A DNA stretch of 64,000 nucleotides from Anaeramoeba flamelloides (lineage: Eukaryota; Metamonada; Anaeramoebidae): positions 3,298,001-3,362,000 of the forward strand of contig JANTQA010000042.1 of assembly GCA_027625915.1 (NCBI GenBank), in the 5' to 3' direction. A program made the position numbers and the translations under genes. Below the pieces are notes generated by a model. The model was given only the letters and a program-made list of their open reading frames with translations. It had not been told where the DNA came from and made no database searches. Positions 47,961 through 59,567 of this stretch are shown here, piece after piece. The stretch's first letter is position 1. The number at the start of each line of letters is the position of its first letter.

Positions 47961-48481
47961 TGTAGGTTGAATTTTGCTTTTTTAGAATTTACTCGAACTT
48001 TTTTTAACTTTGTGTGAAAAGAGAAATCTGTTTTTTAAGGGTAATTAAGGGTGTCCTAAAGGTGTGTTCTATGGGTACTATTTATATTAACAAGCAACAT
48101 ATTTATTGACTTTTACATCAGGGTTTTTCAAACGATCTTTTTAAAATTAAGAATTTAGGTTTTTTTCGACAATTTTGAAGATTGGTCATTCTATTTTGGA
48201 AACAAATTTGGCAACTTTGTCAATTTTTCAAGATGGCCTACAGTAAGGTTCATGAAAATTATGGAATTTCCTTCCTTTTCTTTCCTTTCTAGTATTGAAA
48301 TTGTTTTGCAATTTTACATTTTTGAAGTAATTTTACTGAAGTTATTTAAACGGAAAACTCTTTAGATATGATTTGAGAGTGTTTCTTTTTTTTAAACATT
48401 CCAATTTCCCTTTTCAATCTCTCATGAGACATGTTTTAATTGAAAAGGTTAATTTTTAATTTTGGATAATCATGGTTTTTA
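47961..48481. other. Upstream region of the ALFY-like gene
   Basis: Presumed promoter region; no defined motif can be assigned. Confidence 0.4.
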
Positions 48482-51054
48482 CCTGGAGTTCAGGAATAAA
48501 AGTGAAACACGAAAAAAAAGTTCAAACAAGATTTTCATTGGGAACATTAATAGAATCACAGAAAACAGAAACCTGAAATGTAAGATCAATTAAATAGAAG
48601 AAACAAATTAACTTCAAATACTGATAAATTCAGATTTATAAAATAAAATTTTTAGTTCAATTTCACCTTTTTGTAATCTTGGAGCAGCACTTTTAAAACA
48701 ACTCAAGAGAAAGAACCTTTTAATAGCACAGCCAATTTTTCAAAGTTTTTTATTGCATTTCAACAAATAAAATTCTTTATTCAGAGCTTTTGTAAAAAAA
48801 ATTTATTAAATGGAAAATGAAGTAAAAATTTTTAGATATTTATTTGAATTTATCAGTAATGATCCTATATATTATTTTAAATCAAACCAACAAATAGAAT
48901 TTAAATCTACTTTCTTATCCAAATTCTTGATGTGATTTTTGAGATATTAAAAATAGTCAAATTTTTTGAAAAATTTTTTAATAATTGATCTATTAAAGAA
49001 AAAATCATACTAAAAGATTTTATTAGAAAAACTATTATTGTTCTGAATTCTTCAATTTTGTCTTTAAGGGGGTAGTCATTTTTGAAAATAAAATGTAATC
49101 TTGTAAAGATCTTGAAAAATTTTTTTTCGTAATTTGTGTTTCGACTTATGAAATTGATGATTTAGCCTTATTTAAACAATTTATTGATTTGAGTCTCTTT
49201 TTTGAAATTCAAAATTTACATGTTTGGAATATAAAACCAAAAAAAAGTAACCTATTATTTTATTTAAGTATTAAGTTAATTCTTGAAAATTGGAAAACAT
49301 ATTTTTCGTTATATGTTGGAAAGTATTGATTTCGAAAGCAAATTTTTTATTTGGTTTACTTTTTCTTTGATTAATATTTCAATTCAAATCTTAGCCAATA
49401 AAACTAATTGTGGTTTATGTGATTCAATAAATGAATATTTGGTTGAAGTTTAACTATATTTTATCAATTAAATTGAGATCTATTATGCAAAAAAAATTTT
49501 TCTTTAATGTTTTGAAAAAGTTGTTTTCTGATTTTCAAAAAATGAAAAAAAAATTGACAAATAATTTAAAATTTTGTATAATTTTTTTTAACAAATTGTT
49601 TGGTCTTATTCACCAGAATCCTTATAACAATTCAAATTATTTTTGGCAGAAAAAAAATGATTTTGAATTTTGAGGATAAAATTAACTAATTCCCAAATAT
49701 CTTCAAGAAAATTTTATTTTGAAAAAAATCGAATTTTGTCTTAATACAAAAACAAAATTTTAAATTTAAAATGTTGAATAACTTTAAGGTCGACGTTTTT
49801 AGGTGAAAACAGTGAAATAATCCCGAAAATCACGCTTGAATAAGTTATGTAATCCAAGTAATATTTGTCCAAGGAGAATTTCTTTTAGAAAAAATGTAAA
49901 ATTTTCACAATTTCAAGAATTTTTACAATTATAACCTTGTTAGATCATGCTAAATTTTGATTGTAATATTTTAGAATTCCCATTTCAACTTTTAGAACTC
50001 ACACTATTTTCTAGAGCTGTTCTGCATATTTTTTAAATTTACTTTTACAAGTTTGAAATGTTCTCAAATTTGAAATGCACTTGAAAATTCCCAAAAGCAA
50101 TTTTTTTGCAATTATTTTTTTTGTTATTTACAATTTTCCTTTTCATTGAATAACAAAGAAAAATAGTCTTCGGGAAAAAGTAAAGATGACAAAAAAGGTT
50201 TTTTTTTTTTTTCTGTCCAATTTCTTCCATCTGAAATTTTTTTTTGAGAAGCGAAAGTGAAATAACACAATTACTCAACCCCCTCAAGGGTGGGAACTTG
50301 GTCCTTAAAACTTTGATTATTATAACTACTCTTCTTTAAAAAATACATTTATTTTTTAATCCATTGAATATATCATTTTTTTAGTTAACCAAAAGTTTTA
50401 TCTCAAAAAAGAAAAAAAATCTTTATATTATTTTTACTGGTAACTAAGAAATGTCCTAGTATAATACTATTTGTTTCAAAATAAATGGATCAAAATTTTC
50501 ATTCAGCTTTCCAAAAAAGGTGGTTTATAAATCATGTACTATATCAAATTTTTAATTCTTAAAACGGCTTAAATTATTAATTTACCTTTTTTAGATTTGG
50601 GGACTTTGATGATTTATTTTAATTGATTGACATGTGATTTTTTAAATCTGAATGAAAATTTTGATCTTTTTATTTTACCATTAACAGTAATGATCAAAAT
50701 TGCAATAAACGGGGTAAAAACTCGATAAATTATAAGAAAAAAAAAGAATTCAATAGTTTTCTTTTTCAGAAAAAATGGAAATAAAAAATTGATCTCACTA
50801 AACTAATTTTCTTTTATGGCTTTCTTAGTAGATCAGAATTTTTTGACACTTGGGATCTACAAAATTTGTAAGTAGAGAATACCACCAATAACATATTTTA
50901 AAATTTTGCCTTGTTGTTGTCGAAGACTAGTCCCTTAATCATTTATTTTTTCTTTTATTAATTGATCTTACTTTTAATTTTCAAGTTCAATTAATGTTCC
51001 CTATTAAAAACTACGTTGGGCTTTTTTCCCTGTTTTACTTTTTTTCAAGAATGG
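48482..51054. mobile_element. MITE with TTGGGAACATTA repeats, copy 2, split by a TTAA element
   Basis: The left part 48482-49067 and right part 50935-51054 together correspond to the 62906-63342 copy. Ends AAAAGTGAAACACGAAAA and TTCATTGGGAACATTAATAG are mirrored by AATGTTCCCTATTAAAAACT. TA borders both sides. The middle 49068-50934 is a separate insertion. Confidence 0.8.
49068..50934. mobile_element. TTAA-flanked DNA element nested in a MITE
   Basis: TTAA at 49064-49067 and 50935-50938. Ends GGGGGTAGTC (left) and GGGACTAGTC (right, reverse complement) match 8 of 10. Removing the element and one TTAA restores GTCTTTAATCATTTATTTTT, which is exactly the uninterrupted sequence of the related MITE at about 63235. 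1,867 bp with only poor open frames, so non-autonomous. Confidence 0.88.
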
Positions 51055-51808
51055 TAATAATTATTTATGGAACAGTTCTCTTTTGTGAAAACAATTTCCA
51101 AAAAAACAAAGAAGAAAAATATTAAAAATTATATTTATATAAATGGTGTTTGAAACGATAAATTCAAACAAAATTAACCAAAGGTAAGATAGACAGCTTT
51201 AAAAGTTCCAAAGTATGACTATTGAATATAAAAAAAACTAAAAAATAAAGTTAATAGATCCAAAAAAAAAAACATTTAATTGCATCTACAGCAATATCTC
51301 TGTGAGAACTATATTTAGCACAGATAATATTTTGAGAAAAATAACATTTTTTCTTCCTTATTTCTTGGAATTTTTTTTTTATTAAACTCACCCGGATCAT
51401 TTATACAACAAACTCTTGTCTGATTGATTTTTTCAGTAAAAAAAAAATAATAAAAACGATAGTTTCAAAAGCACTATTTCTGATGAAAGGTTTATATTGA
51501 CCAAGTTAGTCCAATTAAACACCCCCACTGAGTTATTCAAGTTTAAATTTAAATTGATAAATATTTGCAAAATGGTTTTCTAAATAATTTTTAAAATTAA
51601 CAAAAAAATTCACTCCTTTCTTACAAATCAATTAAAAACATTATAAAAATTTACAGTATAACTCTTAAAGTTACACCAACAAAAATACATTTTTATAAAT
51701 TTAAAAACCCAAAATAAAAATTACCAATATAAAAATCATTTTTTACAAATTAAAGTTTTTCCAAAAACAAAAACTAAATTTGATTCATATTAAAACTAAA
51801 ACTTTAAG
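51055..51808. other. Upstream region of the CWC25 gene
   Basis: AT-rich; A-rich just before the ATG at 51809. No motif assigned and no other gene seen. Confidence 0.45.
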
Positions 51809-53206
51809 ATGGCAAAAAAAAAGACTATGGGTTTTCTTTCGATGAAGAACTTTCATCCTTCTACTAACCGTAATCGAGAAAAGATACGATTAGCAGAGGA
51901 AAGAACACGTGCACGTAAAAAGCGTAACATTGAGCTTGAGGAACAATTAGAAATTGAGATTGAATTGGAAAGGATGAAAAGTTTATATAATGGAGGAAAG
52001 GTCTCCGAAAAGCTCGACTGGATGTATGATGTGCCTGTTGGTGTGATTGATTCAAAAAAATCAAAACCAGAGCAGGAACAAAAAGAACAAGAGCAATATT
52101 TAGTTGGCAAAACTGCGACGCTCAAAGGCGACAAGGAAGAACTGGAAGACAAATTTAGCAATAGCACACAAAAAAAAGAAGTGGCGGAAGAAGAAGAAGA
52201 AGAACCGCAATTGTCTCAGAAAGAATTAATGAGAAAGATCAAAGGTGATCCATATCTTCTAATCAAACAAAAGGAACAAGAGCAACTCAACTCAATCTTA
52301 AATAATCCACTTCGGCTAATGGCATTAAAAAAGCTTTGGGAAAAAGAAAAGAAGGAATTAGAAAAAAAAAAGAAATCAAAAAAAAAGCATAAAAAGCATA
52401 AACACAAACACAAACACAAGCATAGTCACAGACACAAATCAAAACACAAACACAAACATAAAGAAAAAGAAAAAGAAAAGGTTGTACATAAAAAAAAAAA
52501 TAACGACCTTAATAGAGACAAGCATCGTAATAAAGATCAAAAAAGTCATAGCCAAGAAAAATTTAATGATAAAAAGAGAAAACAAAAGGAAAAGTCAAAG
52601 CACAAATCAAAAAATAAGCATAAGAATAAGCACAAACACAAATCTAAAGATAAACATAAATCAAAAAATAAGGATAAACATCAAAAATCAGAGAATGAAA
52701 AAGAAAGAATTCAAAACAATCATTCAAGAAAGCGTGTCTATGAAGAAAAAGAACAAAAGGTTCCAAACATTTCCCAGCGCATCCAAACAAATACAAATGG
52801 AAAAACGTTCGAATTAAATTTAAACGGATTTAATAAAACCAATAATGTTGGTAATTTGAATAAAAACCCTCAAATGCAAAATCAAAATCAAAATCAAAAT
52901 CAAAATCAAAATATAAATCAAAATCAAAACCAAAATCAGACACGAAAAAAAAGAAGAACCAAAATGTCCGAAAAGGAAAAGCAATTAAAAATTTCACAAA
53001 TGATGCAAAATGCAGAATCAATCGAGAAAACAAGATCAAATATTCAAAAAAAACTTTCACAAGATAAAAATAATGATAAAGGATTTAATGATTATCAACA
53101 GAACCCGAAATTTTTAAAGGAATTAAATAAGTTGGCCTATACAGATTCAAACAATTCACTTTCTAAACAGTTGCAAAGAAGAAGTAATAGGATCATGAAA
53201 AATTAA
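51809..53206 (+). CDS. CWC25: CWC25-type pre-mRNA splicing factor
   Basis: A single 465-residue frame. Residues 1-75 form the Cir_N-type domain seen in CWC25 (MKNFHPSTNRNREKIRLAEE, RTRARKK, VSEKLDWMYDVPVG). The typical YLVGK follows near residue 97, and then DPYLLIKQKEQEQLNSILNN with PLRLMALKKLWEKE, matching the family's second conserved block. The rest is a low-complexity Lys/His/Ser tail (KHKHKHKHKHSHRHKSKHK), a Gln/Asn run, and a basic C-terminus. CWC25 is a first-step splicing factor that binds the spliceosome after Prp2 remodelling. Length is near the human protein (425). The intron-rich neighbours fit an active spliceosome. Function by homology. Confidence 0.88.
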   Translation: MAKKKTMGFLSMKNFHPSTNRNREKIRLAEERTRARKKRNIELEEQLEIEIELERMKSLYNGGKVSEKLDWMYDVPVGVIDSKKSKPEQEQKEQEQYLVGKTATLKGDKEELEDKFSNSTQKKEVAEEEEEEPQLSQKELMRKIKGDPYLLIKQKEQEQLNSILNNPLRLMALKKLWEKEKKELEKKKKSKKKHKKHKHKHKHKHSHRHKSKHKHKHKEKEKEKVVHKKKNNDLNRDKHRNKDQKSHSQEKFNDKKRKQKEKSKHKSKNKHKNKHKHKSKDKHKSKNKDKHQKSENEKERIQNNHSRKRVYEEKEQKVPNISQRIQTNTNGKTFELNLNGFNKTNNVGNLNKNPQMQNQNQNQNQNQNINQNQNQNQTRKKRRTKMSEKEKQLKISQMMQNAESIEKTRSNIQKKLSQDKNNDKGFNDYQQNPKFLKELNKLAYTDSNNSLSKQLQRRSNRIMKN

Positions 53207-54090
53207 ATAAAAAGAATGGTGGTATTCAATGGTTTGGTGGAGAAAATATTTCATAATTTATTCATTATTCCAATTACCTTGCCATTTATATATATCATAC
53301 TTTTATGTTTATGTTTATGTTTTTGTTTTTGTTTTAATAATTCTTAGAGATAAAATATTTTATAATTTTAGTGATTCAATTTTTCTGATTTTAATATTTT
53401 TTTTCAATTTGCCACAACAAACTAAAAATTAGAAAAGAATTAATTTTTTATTTAATATTTATTTTTTATAGCTATTATTCAAGTATGAATATTCCAGTAA
53501 TAATTTTGATTTTAAACAATGAAGAAAGAAATAATAAACGTTTTATCAGTAAACAACAATAAGAAATAAAAACAAATTAGTTTACTAATATGTGAGTTTC
53601 ACTTTTTTTGTATTTTTTTATTAAAAAGGTTTTAAATGAAATAAAGCCGAATTAATAAATACTATTTTATAAAAAATTATCACTCTCGGGTTAATATTAA
53701 GTTGAAGAAACTCTTTATGAAAAAAGAATGAACATTATAAAGTCTTTTTTATTCCTTTATGAAAATCAAAGTTAAAACTAAAATAAAACTGATTCATTCT
53801 TTCTTATGTTGGTGAAATATTCCTTTTTCTTTGAGTTATTTTATGAAAGGTTATATTAATATTTTCGATTGATAAAAATTTTCAAAAAAAAAAACAAAAA
53901 AGGGATATCTTTTTCTAGAGTTGTTTTTAAAAATAGAGTTTTATAAAAAAAAATAAATTATAGTTTCGATTGTTAGTATATTGTCCCAAAAAGGAATTTT
54001 TAATTTAAAATTTAGTTTTTTGACAAAGAAAAAAAAAAACTTTTTTTTGTTATTAGAATCAAGAAATATAATTTGAAATTACTCTTGATA
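53207..54090. other. 3' flank of CWC25, no gene seen
   Basis: AT-rich with a TTTATG-type short tandem near 53305-53335. The 67-codon frame at 53229 is low-complexity. Confidence 0.5.
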
Positions 54091-54824
54091 GTTTTTTTTT
54101 TATAAATTTGAAAGAATAGAGTAAAATCTTTGATTTCTACTAAATTCTTTTGAATTTTAAAAAGATAAGTTAGGTTTTCTTGTATTTACTATTTATTTAT
54201 AAAACCAATCTATTTTCAGACTAAAAAAGAAAAATTTTAAAAAAAAAACTAGATTTTCCTGATTTTTCTCTTTATTTGATAAATCAATTAATTTTCGTTC
54301 GGTTTTTTTGAGTTTTCTATTTATTTGTGAAGTTTTCGAGGTTTTTTTGAGGTTTTCTATTTTATTTTTGAAGTGTTCTAGGTTTTTTTCACTTTTTGAA
54401 ATAAATAGAAAAATTATTAATAAATTGTCAGTTTAGTTCAAAAAGTAAAAAAAATCTAGAACGAAAATATATTGATTTTACAAATAAATAGAAAAATCAA
54501 AAAAGCCTAACGAAAATCAATTGATTTTACAAATAAAATAGAAAACCTCAAAAAAAAACCTAGAAAATTTAACAGATAAAACAGAAAACCTCAAGAAAAA
54601 AGTAGGAACTTGACGGAAACTTCCATTAGGTGTTCTTTTCAATTTTTGAAATAAAAAAGATAAATTAAAAAAAAAAAAAACTGGCGTTAGGTTTTCATGA
54701 ATTTAAAAGAATTGAGTAAAATCTTTAATTTTACTCTATTCCTTTGAATCCCGGAAAACGATAGACACTCCACTACACTTGGGGGAACTCGACGGAACTT
54801 TGCTGCGCTATACAGCACTTTCCT
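54091..54824 (-). repeat. Hairpin-array repeat, copy 4 (longest, minus strand)
   Basis: Read on the minus strand, it begins with a 10-bp-periodic head (GTGCTGTATA, GCGCAGCAAA, GTTCCGTCGA, GTGTAGTGGA). Then come a TTCAAAGGAATAGAGTAAAA hairpin and a series of inverted repeats built on TTTATTTCAAAAAGTG-like, CAAATAAATAGAAAA-like and CCTAGAA-like arms. About 730 bp, more diverged than copies 1-3. Confidence 0.65.
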
Positions 54825-55193
54825 AATTTATAAATTTGTTCAGAATTGTCAATAATGAATGCTAATTTTCTTATAAATTAAATGGTGACAAGTTAAATAA
54901 TATCTCTGTATTTTGAAATATATCAAAGATACTATTATTATTTTGTTTATTATTTTCGTATAATTGGATTAATTCTTAAAATCCAATTTTATTCCATTTT
55001 TTTTAATAAACTCTTTTTCAAATAAAAGGGCACATAAATTTTCAAGAATTATTCATAATTGAATCAAATTATTTTTAGTATCGTATTATCGAACCAACTT
55101 ATGTAATCATTAATATTTTGAATTTGATAATTATTTTGAATCTTAGGTATTGGAGATACAAGAAATTTTCATAAAAAATCATATATATATAAA
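54825..55193. other. Intergenic, nothing seen
   Basis: AT-rich sequence between two repeats; a TA-rich patch borders the next element. Confidence 0.5.
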
Positions 55194-55736
55194 TATATAT
55201 AAACTAAAATTCAAAATTTTCCACACAGCTAAAACGTTCTAAACAATCACAATAATACAATTTCATTGAAATTGGAAATAATTTTGATTTTTGTGAAATA
55301 TGAAAATAATTTTTTCATCTTTTAGTTTTTGTTTTCATTTCATTGTTTGAATTACTTAATTTCTTTCGTTGGATCAAAATTTTTTTGAACAACTGATATT
55401 AGGTTAACGTCAAGTTGTTCCAAATAGAAGAACTCAAATAAAATTAGTTGCTAGTATCTAACCTTTGATCGATCAATAATCCTAATAGAATTTCAACAAA
55501 TTTCCCAATATTTTTTTTTTTTTGCTCTCTCCAAAATTTTTAACACACCCATGACTTATTCGTATTGATAATTATTTATTTTTTTGTTTTGTGAGTATTG
55601 TAATTTATAAACAAGGGTTAACATTTCAATTAGTGAATGGTTCTAATTTGGTAAATCTTCTTGAATTGATTAAATAAGTTTTTTTTTTCACAAATCGAAT
55701 TTTGGTGTGTTAAAAATTTTGAATTGGGGTTTATAT
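55194..55736. mobile_element. TA-flanked MITE, copy C
   Basis: Ends ATATAAACTAAAATTCAAAA and (reverse complement) ATATAAACCCCAATTCAAAA. It matches the reverse complement of 2125-2664. A TATATA run borders its left end. Confidence 0.7.
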
Positions 55737-55756
55737 CTTAATCAAAAATAAATAAG

Positions 55757-56125
55757 TTATCAACCAAGCTCAACAATCCTAAAATTCAGAACATTTGACA
55801 ACTGCTTAAATAGATTTTACTAAGTAATCAATAACAATGAAAATAAATTCTGCCCCTTATGTTTAAAATATGAACAGAAGGAATATTAGAAAATATTGAT
55901 CACTTTTTATGGGTATGGAATTTTTATAAAAACGATAGATTAATATTTCTAAATAAATGAAAAGAAATAAAATTTTAATGTAATGATTTTAAACATGAGA
56001 GTTTAAAATTATTTTCATTAATTAATAATTGTGTAATCTAAAGATTTCACTTGTAAATTTCTAAAAGGGGATTGAAATATAAGGACACTTAGAGTGTAAT
56101 CTACACTACTCCCCCAATAATAATA
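55757..56125 (+). mobile_element. LINE 3' fragment, first family
   Basis: Matches 1552-1920: AAGCTCAACAATCCTAAAAT, the zinc-tail codons for CPLCLKYE, and GATCACTTTTTATGGGTATG, ending at CTTAGAGTGTAATCTACACT. Only the last 370 bp remain. Confidence 0.75.
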
Positions 56126-56905
56126 AAATACAAGAATTTGTTTTCTCGTGGTAATCTGTGGAGGATCCACTGTTTACCTGACTTAAAGGGGTTTGTAATT
56201 TTTTTTTTTGAATAATAAATTAAAAAAATATAAATGTTTTATTTTTTTTTAACCATATTAACTATTAATAAATGTATGAATAAAAAAATAAATAAATAGA
56301 GAATCCAAGAAATTCAAAAAAATAAAGTTTTCTTCTGGAATTATTCAATTGTTGTGTATTTTCTGTTCCATTCAAATCAAACTTAATTGATCGAGGATAT
56401 TTCGTCTTGTGAATATTATGGGGTTTTTAAAAAAAATTTTTTTTTTTAGAATCATTTTTAAAAAATACCAGCTTTAAGTGTATAAAGCCAAATTATGACA
56501 TTCTGTATTTTTATTTATCATTATTGTAAATTGAAGATATCCAATTTAATCATTTTCAACATTAAGCACTATAAGTTTAATCGTATTCAAATTGATATTC
56601 TCACTTTGGTGGTTTCAGGCATTTTTATCATTTTTTTGTAGTTTCTGTGACTAGGTCTAATAAATATTATTTTTCAATTTTTTTTCCGACTTGCTACTTC
56701 TTTTATAACCTTTTTAAATTCAAAAAAAAGAAAAAAAAAATTCTTATTATTATTTTTTCTTTTTCCTTTTCTTTTTTCTTTTTTCTTTTTCTTTTTCTTT
56801 TTCTTTTTCATTTTCGTTTTCTTTTTCTTTTTCTTATTCTTTTCCTTTTTCTTCTTCAGATTCCTTTTGTTATGTTCACTTAATAAAATATAATTTCTTG
56901 TAATT
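56126..56905. other. 3' flank of the kinase gene
   Basis: AT-rich with a CTTTTT-rich run at about 56755-56860. The 78-codon frame there is low-complexity and not a gene. Confidence 0.5.
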
Positions 56906-58654
56906 TTATTTTCGAAACAATTGCTCTTTATAGGGCAAATCGCGTACCCCTATATCAAATTCGTCAAAGCGGCGATAAGTAATTCCAGCAAATCTAGCAG
57001 ATCTATCAAATCTTGAGGCAAAATTCTTCTTACCGAAATTTTGAAAAATTTTTTCAATTGAATTTTCTTTTTGAAAATATGTGGTATCAAAGCATCCGAT
57101 ATCAATTTTATTTTTCACAAAGGGTTTAAAGGGTGGAGTAATTTTCTTATGTTCTAATCCTTGCCAATCAAAATCTTGAAAAACTTCATGTTCCATTAAC
57201 TGTTGAATGGTAATTCTGTCTTCTTTTTTGCATAACATTTTTTTGATTAAATCTAAATAGGGCTTGGTAATTTTTAACCCATACTCATTTGATTCCATTA
57301 ACTGGTATTTAATTTGTAAAATATTTTTCATAGTAATCTCGTTTGATTTCCCTTGGAATGGCAGTTGTCCAAACAATAGTAAATAGAAAATTACTCCGCA
57401 GCTCCAGATATCTACTTTACTATTGTAGCCTTCGCCTTGTTCGAGCAAGACTTCTGGTGCCAGGTAATTAATAGTGCCAACAATGCTATGTGCAAATTTA
57501 TACATTTGCTTTGATCTTTTTAATAAATATTCAAATTCGTCAATAATATATTTTTCTTCTTGGTTATTTTTGGTGTATTCATTTTCCCTTTCATTATCAA
57601 TTTCGAAAAATATTTCATTTTCTAGTTCTTGCTCTTGTTCCGTTTCTTTTTCTTTTTCTTTTTCGTTTTCGCTTTCTATTTCTATTTCTTTTTCATTATC
57701 TTTTACTATTTCTCTTACATTTTCATTTTCGTTTTCATTTTCTCTTTCTTTTTCTTTTTCCGTTTTCTCTTCTTTTTTTTCTTCTATTTCTGTTTCTTTT
57801 ACTAATTTTTTATTGATCTCTATTTCCTTTTCTTCTCTGTTTTGATTTCCTTTTTCCTTTAAATAATTATTAATAAGGCTCTGAAATTGGTGAAATTCTT
57901 GGTATATTGACAAGTCTTGACAGAGCCCAAAATCGGCAAGTTTTAAATATCCGTCTTGATCAATTAAAAAGTTTTGTGGCTTAATGTCCCTATGAACAAA
58001 GCCTAAATTGTGTAAGTCCCTGATAGATAATAGTATATTTGCAAAAAGGAACCTTGCTTGTTTTAAAGTAATAATTTTCTTTACATGAGAAGCCAATAGC
58101 CCTAATTCGCCTCCTTGAAGGAATTCTAAGACAAAGTATAAAGAATGGGAATCTTGAAAGCAATTAAAAGCCTTCACGAGCCAATCACTTGAGTGCCCAA
58201 TTAAAATGTTTCTTTGATTTTTAAAACGATTGATTTGCTTTTCAGTTGTAAAAATTGATTTTGGGACCATTTTTAAGGCATTTATTTTTAATGTGAGACG
58301 GTGGATGATTAAAAAAACTTGTGAAAAGGATCCCTCGCCTATTTTTGCTAAAAATAAATAATCTTTTGCCCTTGAGCCAAGTCGAAGAATTCTTAGAAAC
58401 CTTGTTTCATGTTTACGGTGAAGAACAACCTTGCTTTCAGCTTCTTCAACCGTTTTTGATGTTGCAATACTCTTTTTTAATTTCTTATTTCGTTCTCTTC
58501 GGCAGTAGTGGTAATGTGATTTTTCAGAATAAAAATTGTTGATGAATGAAACTAAAACTTTTGTTCTTCTTTTTGTTTCGTTTGTTACTTTTAAATTATT
58601 TAAATTCTCAAGAAAACTTTCTTTTTGTTCAAGAATAAATGTTGAAACATTCAT
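56906..58654 (-). CDS. NDR/LATS-family AGC protein kinase
   Basis: 582 residues from the ATG at 58654. An N-terminal MOB-binding-type region ends HRKHETRFLRIL (about 79-90), as in NDR kinases. The catalytic domain has GEGSFSQV (about 106), ALKM (Lys about 128), FLQGGELG, HRDIKPQN (Asp about 223) and DFGLCQ (Asp about 241). About 125 residues of Glu/Lys/Asn-rich insert separate DFG from VGTINYLAPEV. The C-terminal hydrophobic motif FAGITYRRF matches NDR's phosphorylation site. NDR kinases act with MOB proteins downstream of Ste20-like kinases in growth, polarity and cytokinesis. The start is uncertain: an upstream exon from the ATG at 58821 (MDNLILEEQT) could join by a 99-bp intron (58765-58668) in phase. 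Confidence 0.9.
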   Translation of the reverse strand: MNVSTFILEQKESFLENLNNLKVTNETKRRTKVLVSFINNFYSEKSHYHYCRRERNKKLKKSIATSKTVEEAESKVVLHRKHETRFLRILRLGSRAKDYLFLAKIGEGSFSQVFLIIHRLTLKINALKMVPKSIFTTEKQINRFKNQRNILIGHSSDWLVKAFNCFQDSHSLYFVLEFLQGGELGLLASHVKKIITLKQARFLFANILLSIRDLHNLGFVHRDIKPQNFLIDQDGYLKLADFGLCQDLSIYQEFHQFQSLINNYLKEKGNQNREEKEIEINKKLVKETEIEEKKEEKTEKEKERENENENENVREIVKDNEKEIEIESENEKEKEKETEQEQELENEIFFEIDNERENEYTKNNQEEKYIIDEFEYLLKRSKQMYKFAHSIVGTINYLAPEVLLEQGEGYNSKVDIWSCGVIFYLLLFGQLPFQGKSNEITMKNILQIKYQLMESNEYGLKITKPYLDLIKKMLCKKEDRITIQQLMEHEVFQDFDWQGLEHKKITPPFKPFVKNKIDIGCFDTTYFQKENSIEKIFQNFGKKNFASRFDRSARFAGITYRRFDEFDIGVRDLPYKEQLFRK

Positions 58655-59567
58655 TCTTTTTCTTTTTCTTTTTGTGTTTTTATTTGTGTTTTTGTTTTTG
58701 TTTTTTTGTTGTTTGGGTTTTCGTAATTGCCAATCCACACAAAATGGTAAAAAATGATAATAAACATCAGAAATTCTTTTTGTATAAGATTGGTTTGCTC
58801 TTCCAAAATTAAATTATCCATGGTCATTTACTTGGGATACTCTTTATGCGATAAAACTTTTACCAAATAATATTTTTCACTTTTAAAATAGTGAAGAATT
58901 TATTAAAAAAAATTTTTTCTTTTATATGTTTGTTTTTTTTTGACTCATTTTATTCTTAACAGTCTTCTTAATTTACAAAATCAGAACACGTTTCCATTAA
59001 AAAGGAAGAAAAACACACTATTATCTTCATCAATCTAAAATAGGAAGAAAAAAAAAACAAAAACTTAGTTTTTAATTAATACGTTAAATTATTTTGGGAA
59101 ATAAAAATAAGGTTTCTTTTTATTAAGACTCTTGTAACAATTAAAAGTCTTTGTGTAGTGAACATTCAACCAAATACTCTTTTATTGTAAATAAATCTAT
59201 AATTTCTAAAATCATAATATCAAAAATCTTAGAATATAATTTGAGTCAAACCAAAATCTCTTTTTCTAATTGTGAGTTTAACAAAGCTAACTGGTAACTT
59301 AAAAAAGAACAAAGGTATCAATTTGAAATTGTAATTTCTAATTTAGTTCTTCTTTTTTTGTTGAAGCAAGAATATTGTTATCATTTTTTTGTTTTTTTCT
59401 TAATCTTTCTTTTTTTTGCAAAAAACAAAAATAAAACACAATTTTTTCTTCATTCTTCAAAAAATTAATTAAGAACAAAAGATCACATTAATAAATATTC
59501 TTTAAATAAAAAAACAAAAAAAAAAAGATCAGACCCTTTTAAAAACAAACTTATTTGAATCAAAAAA
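58655..59567. promoter_or_regulatory. Shared upstream region of divergent kinase and dymeclin genes
   Basis: Kinase and dymeclin are transcribed away from each other from this interval. It includes the possible first kinase exon (58821-58766). The dymeclin leader is A-rich. No specific promoter motif can be named. Confidence 0.4.

Noticed and set aside
49431-49673. Transposase fragment inside the TTAA element
   Set aside because: The open frames there are low-complexity and show no DDE-type motif; the element looks non-autonomous.
56647-56883. 78-codon plus-strand frame near the kinase 3' end
   Set aside because: Translation of a CTTTTT-rich run; low-complexity Phe/Leu.
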